Assembly (NCBI GenBank): GCA_002418465.1
Contig: DIEE01000304.1
Location: forward strand, 1 to 17,323
DNA length: 17,323 bases
Direction of reading: 5' to 3'
From: Pseudomonas sp. UBA5782
GTDB taxonomy: Bacteria > Pseudomonadota > Gammaproteobacteria > Pseudomonadales > Pseudomonadaceae
Shown here: piece by piece, positions 1 to 9,000 of the stretch
How positions within the stretch are numbered: the stretch's first letter is position 1
Layout of the letters: each line of letters starts with the position of its first letter
Notes under the pieces: generated by a model
What the model was told of the DNA's origin: nothing
The model's database searches: none
The model's input: only the letters and a program-made list of their open reading frames with translations
Position numbers and translations under genes: made by a program

Positions 1-3000
1 CCGCGCAGACCGTCGACCTGTCCAGCGAAGGCAAGGGCGGCGTCAGCGCCACCGGCACCGGTGCGGCGGGCGGCCTGTTCGGCGCCGGCAACGCCGTGGT
101 CACCGTGGCCACCGACCGCTCGACGGTGAAGACCACAAGCGGCAACAACGTCACCTTCAACGCCGGCAGCGGCGGCCTGAGCCTGGCGGCCAGCGCCCTG
201 CCGAGCGTCTACTCCAAGGCCATCGGTGCCACCCTCGGTGGCATGGTGGGAGTCGGCGCGTCGGCGGCCACCGCACTGGGCGATGCCACCGTCGAAACCT
301 CGCTGGGCAACAACAACACCCTGCTGGGCGGCAACGGCCTGAACCTCACGGCCACGCTGGACGCGCCGGACGGCGACGACCCGGCCAACGCCAACATCCG
401 CGCCTACGCGGTGGCCGGCACCGGCGGCCTGTACTTCGCCGCCAACGGCACCGTGTCGGTGGCGAAGAACACCTCGTCCGTCGCCGCCAGCACCGGCAGT
501 GGCCTGAAGCTGCCGGGCGGGCGTATCGACATCAGCGCCGACAGCACCACCCACCAGTACGCCGAATCCCTCGGCGTGGCGGTCGGCGGCCTGGCGGTCG
601 GCGCCTCGACGGCTTCGGCGATCTCCGACACCCACACCGACGTGACGCTGGGCAGCGGCATGACCGCCTCCAGCGGCGTGACCGTCGGCGACGTGGTGAT
701 CGATGCCACCGCCCATGACCTCAACGATGCCAAGAGCGTCGCCGGCAGCGGCGGCCTCGTATCCGGCAACGCGTCTTTGGCGACCACCAACACCACCGGT
801 GAGTCGAGCGTCACGGTCGGGGCGAGCAGCAACCTGACGGCGAACAACTTCTCGCTTACCTCCAACTACACCGGGCGCTATGGCGCCCACGCCGACTCGG
901 TGAACGCCGCGTTGATCGGCGCCAGCGGCGCCGGCGCGTACAACACGGTCAACGGCCACAGCACCGTCACCGTCGGCAACGGTGCCAGGCTCAATGCCCG
1001 GCAGGACCTGGTGATCGCCGCGCACAACACCTTCAACAGCCACCAGCTCGCCGATGCCGCGGTGTCCGGGGCGGGCGGCGGGGTGATCAGCGGTCAGGCC
1101 GTCACCAACACCACCACCATCAACGGCACCACACTGGTGGAGATCGGCCAAGGGGCCGACCTCATCGCCGGCAGTGCGGCCACCGACACCTCCGGCAAGC
1201 TGATGGTGCGCGCCTACACCATCCAGTCCACCAGCGAGGACGCCACCCTCAGCACCGGCGGCGCGATCGCCGGCGGCGGCGCGAGCAACAATCACACTTC
1301 CACCTTGAACAACACCGTGCAGGTGGACGCCAACGCGGCACTGAGCTCCTTCGGCGAGCTGGGCCTGGGCACCTACACCCAGGCAGCGGCCACCATCGAA
1401 GCGCTGGTCAGCACCTGGGGCCTGGCGGGAGTCGGCGTAGCCGACGCGGACGTGCGTCTCACCAGCAACCAGAGCGTCAACATCGGCGCCAACGCCGACA
1501 TCGAGGCGCTGGGCAGCATCACCCTCGGCGCCGGCCAGGATCCGGAGGGCCTGTGGGATACGCGCCTGGTCACCAATGCCAACGCGCAGAGCGTGGTACG
1601 GGGCCTGATCGCCATCCCGGACGCCGACGCCGATTCGCACATCGTCAACAACACCGCGGTCAGTGTCGCCAGCGGCGCACAGGTGCTGGCGGCGCGCAAC
1701 ATCACCGTCGGTGGCTTCAATGGCTTCAACGATGCGCTGGCCGACGGTACCGGACGCGGTTACGAACTGGGCTTCATCCCGGTGACCAGCAACGACAGCA
1801 GCAGCGGCGTCACCAAGGACAGCCATGCCACGCTCAACGGCAGCCTGCTGGCCGGTCGCTACAACGAACTGGTCATCAGCATCGACGCCAACGGCAACCT
1901 GACGCAGTCTTCCGGCCTGCAGGTGGTGGCCGGCTACGATGCCAGCTTCAACCCGACCAGCTACCTGAACGCGCTGACCGGTATCGATCCGACGGTCAAG
2001 CAGATCCTCGGCAGCACGCTGTCCACCTCGGCCACCGGTGCCTGGATGCTCGGCCCGATGCTGGCCGCCGGTGGCGACATCACCGTGCAGGCCGATCGCC
2101 TCGACGGCGGCGGTTCGCTGCCCGCCAACGGCGGCCCGCTGATCCAGATCACCAACAACAGCAGCCGCACGCTGCTGGTCGGCTCGGCGGTGATCCCCGA
2201 GGACACCGGCGGCAACGTGCTCTTCACCGGAGGTGCCGGCGCAGCGCAGTTCGGCGGCAGCAAGGTCCACGAGGTCAACACCGACCGCCGTGCCCAACTG
2301 CTCATCAACAACACCTACACCGGTACCTCCGGCAACTCCAGCTACGGCCCGGCGATCTTCCTCACCGGCGACCTGTACAACCTCAGCGGCCTGATCCACA
2401 TCACCAACGCCAAGGGTTCGCTGGGCCAGTTCGCCTCCACCTACGGCCAGCAGGTACTGGTCGAGGTGCCGGAAGGCTCGATGTCGGTCTACCAGCCAAC
2501 CGGCTACTGGCCGGTGGGCAGCAACCCGATGTCGGAATGGGCGGCCTACGACAACAACTGGAATGCCAACACGGCGATCCAGTACATCGCCAATGCCGTG
2601 TTCGGCAGCGGTACGCTGGCCAACAACAACCAGAACCTGCTGTACGGCGACAAGAGCAGCATCGTCCTGTTCGGCGGCTGCCTGCCAGGCTCGGTATCGT
2701 CCGGTAGCAACTGCTCGGGCAGCACGGCAAACTCCTACACCGGCCATTCGATCAGCTATTTCCACGGCATGGACAACACGTCGTCGGCGCTGCCGATCGT
2801 GCCGATCCTCACCCTGCAGAAGTCGGCCACCAGCTACGCCAGTGCCAACCTGAGCGGCAGCCAGACCAGCCAGCAGATCGTCGGCGGCCAGGTCGGTATC
2901 CAGGCGAAGTACATCGACATCAACGCCACGATTTCCAGTGGCCAGTCGACCACCCGCACGCTGAGCGTCAATTCCAGCCTGGACAGCTGGCTGTCGACGC

Positions 3001-6000
3001 ACTACTGCGCCAGCCACACCTGTACCAGCCTGGTGGACATTCCGGACAGCTACCTGAACAGCACCGGCGGCACCCTGGTGCGTGCCAAGTACGACTTCGT
3101 CAACCAGCGCATCGTGGTCAACGACGTCAACGCCTCGGGCGGCGGCTTCGTCTACCTGAAGGGCGGGGTGATCAGCACCAACCAGCTCGGCAACATCCAG
3201 GTCAACAACGGCTACGGCCAGGTGACCATCAGCAACCAGTCGCACGCGCAACTGCAACTGGGCAACGTCGACACCGGCGCCGGTTCGGTCGGTATCGTGC
3301 AGATCGTCGACACGCTGAAATCACAGAACTACGGCCAGTACGCCACTACCTGGTACGTCGATACCCAGGGTCAGGGCCTTTCGGTCTACGACAACCGCTA
3401 CGGCGGTACCTCGCTGTCCAGCGCCTACCTGGTCAGCACCAGCAGCGCCAACACCGCGCAGTACAACCCGAAGGCCGGCATCCGCTACCAGTGGGCCGAG
3501 AGCGCCAGCCTGTACCGCACGGTGAGCTACGACGGCAGCAACTTCTCCGTCAGCAATTGGGTGTACAACAACGCCTCCGACCCGTGGAGCACCGGCGCCG
3601 GGCAGGTGGTCGACGGCAACGGCAACACCAACGTCTACCAGCAGAACGTCACGGGCAGCCTGAGCGGCTACGATGACTGGAACGTCCACTACCACGGCTG
3701 CGACGATGGCAGCTGCAACTGGGGCTTCCAGCAGACCGGCACCGAGTCGGACGGCAACGGTTACGCCAACTGGACCTACCGCTTCCCGACCTACGCCAGC
3801 ATCACCGTCACCCAGTCGGTGAAGGCGGACAACCCGTTCAGCATCTCTTTCGTCGGCAACGCCACCGGCGCGATCAACGCCAGCACCACCGGCAACCTGA
3901 TCGTCGGCGGCCGGCTGAGCAACGGCGGCGGCACCACCAGCCTGAGCGGCAGCAACCTGAGCACCCTCAGCGGCGCCAGCGTCTACGCCCACGACCTGGT
4001 GCTCAACGCCAGCGGTGCGATCGGCTCCAGCGGCGCGGCCTTCGGCGCCAGCCTCGCCGACGGCGGTACGCTGAACGCCACCGCCGGCAGCGCCGGCATC
4101 AACCTCGACCTCGGCTCCGGCGCGCTGATCCAGTCGCTGAAGGCCGGCAACGGTACCGGCGACGTCGTGGTCAACGCGGTCGGCGACCTGGTCGCAGCGT
4201 CCACTTCGGCCAGCCGCAGCGCCGACGTGGTCGGCCGTAACGTCACCCTGAACACCAGCACCGGCGGCATCGGCAGCAGCGGCAACGCGCTGCGCCTGAA
4301 CGCCGTGGAAGTCTCCGCCGCCGGCGGTGGCAGCTTCTATGGCGTGGTCAACGCGCAGGCCAACAAGGCCATCTACCTGGAAGAAACCACCGGCGACATG
4401 TGGGTCGGGCAGATCGCTTCCGGCACTTCTGATGTCTGGGTCAAGGTCGACGCCGGCTCGCTCTACGACGCCGGTCGCCGTGGCAGCCAGTCGAGCGCCG
4501 ACGGCACCCAGCAGGCCATCTGGCAGAAGCTGTCGCTGACCGACGCCTACGGCGCGGCCGACAACATCACCGCCTCCTCGGTCACGCCGTTCCAGGACCA
4601 GGTCAACGCCAACTATCGCGAATACTGGAGCCTGCTCGAACTCGGCAGCGTGCAGAACGGCAGCTTCCAGCTCAGCAATGCGGGCCTGGCGCTGTACACG
4701 CCGATGGCGGCGCTCAAGCTCGGTGTCGCCAACCCGACCAGCGCCCAGGTGACGGCCTACGCCCAGGGTCGCTACGCGACACTGACCGCATCGTTCGGCA
4801 GCGACATCGGCAGCAACTGGCAGACCCAGAGCGCCTTCCAGGCCTACAACGCCGCGTTCAGCTACGTGGCGACCGCCGCGCAGAAGGCCGCGTTCGCCCA
4901 GGACGCCGTCTGGACCGAGGCCGAGCTGCTCTATGCGATCAACCAGAACGCCATCGACGGCAGCGCCAGCAGCGCCATCGGCTCCTCCGAGCCGAGCATC
5001 AGCGGCCGCAACGTCACCCTCAACGTGGCCGGCAGCGTCGGCCAGGTGGCGAACGCCATCGACGTCACCATCGCCGACCTGCGCAGCGGCAACCTGAGCG
5101 CGACCCAGGCGGCGGCCCTGGCCGTGGCGACCGCGCCGGGCGACGTGGTGACCAACACCGTCAATGGCGTGATCACCAGCCTGACGGTCAACCGCACGCT
5201 GCCGTTCTACGTCAACGCCGGCGGCCGGTTCGACCTGACGGCCGGCGGCTCGGCCTTCCTGCAGTCCCAGCCGGACCTGCAGGTCGGCACCGTCTCCGTC
5301 AGCGGCGATGCCCGTCTGGCCTCGGCCGGCAGCATCCTTGCGGCCAGCGGCGGCGGCAACTTCCACATCGGCGGCGACCTGACCCTGCAGGCCAACAGCG
5401 GCAGCCTCGGCACCGCCGGCAGCACGCCGCTGGCGCTCAACCTGGATGTCGGCGGCGCCCTGCTGGCGGCGGCCGCCGGGCAGGACGTGGCCATCAACTG
5501 GATGGACGGCGACTTCTCGGTCGGCCAGATCATCGCCAAGGGCGACGTCTACCTGAACGCCAGCGGCGGCAGCCTGCTGCAACAGGGCGACGGGCTGGCC
5601 GTCAGCGGTCGCAACGTGCGCCTGGTGGCCCGCGACACCATCGGCAGCGCCGCCCGGGCGTTGCAGGTCGAGCAGCAATCGGCAGTTTCCGGCGCGCTGT
5701 CCGGCAGCGCCGGTCAGGGCATCTGGATCGCCACCGACAAGGCGCTGACCGTCGCTACGCTCAACGCCGGCAAGGGCCTGAGCCTGACCTCCAGCGCCAC
5801 CGGGAGCCTGACCGCCGACACCCTGGTTGCCCACGACGGCGACCTGCGCGTCGACGCCCAGGGCAACCTGTCGATCGCCGACGGCGAAGCCAGCGGCCAG
5901 GTGCTGGTGAGCAGCACCGGCAGCGTGACGGTGGGCGAACGCCTGCACGGCAGCAGCCTGGTGTACGTCAACAGCCAGGGTGCGCTGACACTGAGCAACG

Positions 6001-9000
6001 GCGCGTACCTCGACGCCACCGCACTGCAACTGCAGTCCGCCAGCCTGTCGGTTGGACGTGACGCGCGCCTGGCCGGTACCACCGTCGACTTCAACGTCAG
6101 CGGTAACAGCCAGTTCGACCAGGGCAGCCTGGCCAGCGCCACGCAGGCGCTGACCTTCAGCGACGCCGACGGCAGCGCCAGCGGTAACCTGACGCTGGGC
6201 CAGAGCGCCTCGCTGCAGGGCACCACCGTCGACCTGAGAACGGCCAGCCTGCAGCTGGGCAATGCCGCCTCGGTCGTCGCCAGCGGCACGCTGGACGTCG
6301 CCGCCAGTTCGCTCGGCATGGCCAGCAGCAGCCAGATGAAAGCCGGTGGCACGCTGAGCCTCGCCACCAGCGGTGACATGACCCTCGGCCAACTGATCAG
6401 CACCGCCACCGGCGGCACGCTGTTCGACCTCGACTCTGGTGGCCATCTGCTCGCCAGCGGCAGCGGTGTCACCCAGCTGCTCGCCACGGCCACCGGGACC
6501 TCGACCGTCCACGCCGGCCAGGGCATCGGCAGCAGCAGCAACGCGCTGCGCGTGAGCCTGCCGCAGCTGGATTCGATCGTCGCCGACCACGGCGACATCT
6601 ACCTGACCACGCTGAGCGACCTCACCGGTGGTACCTTCGAAGCCCTCCAGGGCAACCTGGTGACCACCGCCAGCGGCCGCAGCCTGAACTACGACCGCCT
6701 GGCGGCGCAGGGCAACCTCACCGTGCACGGCGGCGATCTGGATGTGGCGCAGCTGGTGACCAGCGCTGGCGCGCTGCTGCTGGACGATCTGGACCAGGTC
6801 CGCCTGGACGCGTCGGATATCGGCGGCACCGCGCAGATCAGCGCGGCCGATGTGTCCCTCGGACGCTTCGACAGCACCGGCAACCTCACGGTCAGCGCTA
6901 CCGGCGACGTCACCGCAGACACCCTCGGTAGCGGCGGCAACCTCAGCCTGAGCGCGGTGAACGCCGGCCTCGGCGACCTGAGCGTCGGCGGCCAGAGCGG
7001 CATGACCCTGAGCGGCGACCTCGACCTCGGCACCTTCAACGGTGGTCGCGGCTGGACGCTGAGCGCGGTCAACGCCGACATCGGCACCGCGCACCTGGCC
7101 ACCGCCAGCCTCACCGGCACGCCGCAGGTCGTCGACCTGCACCTGAGCGGCGACCTCACCGGGCTGGCCCTGCTCGACGGCAACGTCGACTGGACGCTGG
7201 TCGCCCGCGACGCGCGGGTCACCGCTGCCAATGTCGGCGGCAACGTCGACATGACCGCGCGCAACCTGACGCTCGGCAGCCTCTCGGCCGACGGCGCCGT
7301 CGACCAGCGATTGACCGGCAACCTCGACCTCGCCACGCTCTCCGCAGGCGGTGCCTGGACCCTGAACGGCACGACCGCGACGGTCGGCCAGGCCACGGTC
7401 GACGGTGCGGTGAACCTCACTACCTCCGGGCTGCTGACCCTGGACAGCCTGACCGGCCACAGCAGCCTGACCCTGTCCGGCAGCGACGCCGACCTTGGTA
7501 GCGTGGCCGTCGATGGCAATGCGGGCATGACGCTGACCGGCGATCTACGTGGCCTCGACACGCTGACCGGCGGCGGCAACTGGATGTTGCACGCGGTCAA
7601 CGCCACGGTCGGCACCGCCACCGTGCAACAGGCGGTCACCACCGGCGTCTCCGGCCTGCTGACCCTCGGTTCGCTGACCGGCCATGCCGGCTGGGCGCTG
7701 ACCGGCGGCGATGCCGACATCGGCAGCGCCACGCTCGACGGCAACGTCGGCATGAACCTGACCGGCGACCTGCGTGGCCTCGACACGCTGACCGGCGGCG
7801 GCAACTGGACGTTGCACGCGGTCAACGCCAGCGTTGGCGAAGCCACGGTGCAGCAGGCAGTTACCACCGGCGTCTCCGGCCTGCTGACCCTCGGTTCGCT
7901 GACCGGCCATGCCGGCTGGACGCTGACCGGGGGCGATGCGGACATCGGCAGCGCCACGCTCGACGGCAACGTCGGCATGACCCTGACCGGCGACCTGCTC
8001 GGCCTCGACACCCTGACCGGCGGTGGCAACTGGTCCTTGCAGGCGGTCAACGCCACGGTCGGCGACGCCACCCTGAACCGGGCCAGCGCCACCGCGCCGA
8101 AAGGCACGGTGAACATGACCCTGAGCCAGGACCTGCTGGCCCTGGGCCTGCTCGATGCCAACGCCGACTGGACCCTCCACGCGCGCAACGCCAGCGTCGG
8201 CGAGGCCGTGCTGAGCGGCAACGTCGAGCAGACCACCAGCGGTACCCTGGGTGTCCATGGCCTGACGGCCGGCGGCAACTGGAACCTGCACGGCGCGGTG
8301 TCGAGCATCGACAACGCCGACATCGACGGCGTCGTCGTCCTCACTCAGACCGGCCTGCTCACCATCGGCAGCCTGACCGGCGACCACACGTTGAACCTGA
8401 GCGGCACCGACGCGGTGCTGGGCACGGCGATGCTGGGCGGTACCGTGCAGGCCACGCTGAGTGGGGACCTGCAGGTCACGAACCGCCTGACCGCGCAGAC
8501 CACCACCCTGGACATCGGCTCCGGCTCGAACATCCAGGCGCTGGACGTCAGTGGCGACCTGAACCTGAAGGTCGCCCGCGGCCTCGACATGGGTTCGGCG
8601 ACGGTCACCGGCAAGGCCGTGCTGACTCACGACGGACTCACCGGCGCAGTGCTCGACTACGGCGACCTGAATATCGGTACCACGCTCGACGTGAAGGACG
8701 TGCTCACCGCCGGCGCCGGCCTCGGTGACTGGAAGGGTGGCGACGCCACGGTCGGCCAGACCGCGACCTTCGACGTCGGCAGCGCCGACCTCGGCAGCCT
8801 GGTCAGCCAGCACGGTCGACTGTCGCTCAAGGCGGCCAACCTGTTCGCCGCCGACACCCTGACCAGCGCCGTGCAGGACGTCGATCTGCTGTCCGGCTCG
8901 GCCGACCTGGGCGATGTGCTGGCGGCGACCGCCATCAACGTGCTGACCACCGGCAACCTGTCGATCTTCACCGGCAATGCCGGCAATGACATCACGCTGC

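Noticed and set aside
1553..2707. A 384-codon frame on the plus strand
   Set aside because: It is the shifted frame of tpsA and yields Arg/Gln/His-rich low-complexity protein typical of misread high-GC genes.
5455..5480. Possible LapG-type cleavage motif (AAAG) in the adhesin, also near 9720
   Set aside because: Short Ala-Gly strings are expected in so Ala/Gly-rich a protein, and the sites lie in the middle of coil repeats; no LapG/LapD partner is in view.
3321..7460. A 1379-codon open frame on the minus strand, and similar ones at 7545-9665 and 10562-12331
   Set aside because: They are in exact codon register with tpsA or tpsB. In that register a stop needs a sense TTA, CTA or TCA codon, all rare in GC-rich genes, so long open frames arise by default. 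Their composition is low-complexity Ala/Gly/Val/Gln/Arg and they have no family features.
7425..8054. CRISPR-like reading of the regular repeats
   Set aside because: The repeats are 225 bases, contiguous, in frame and without unique spacers, so they are coding repeats.
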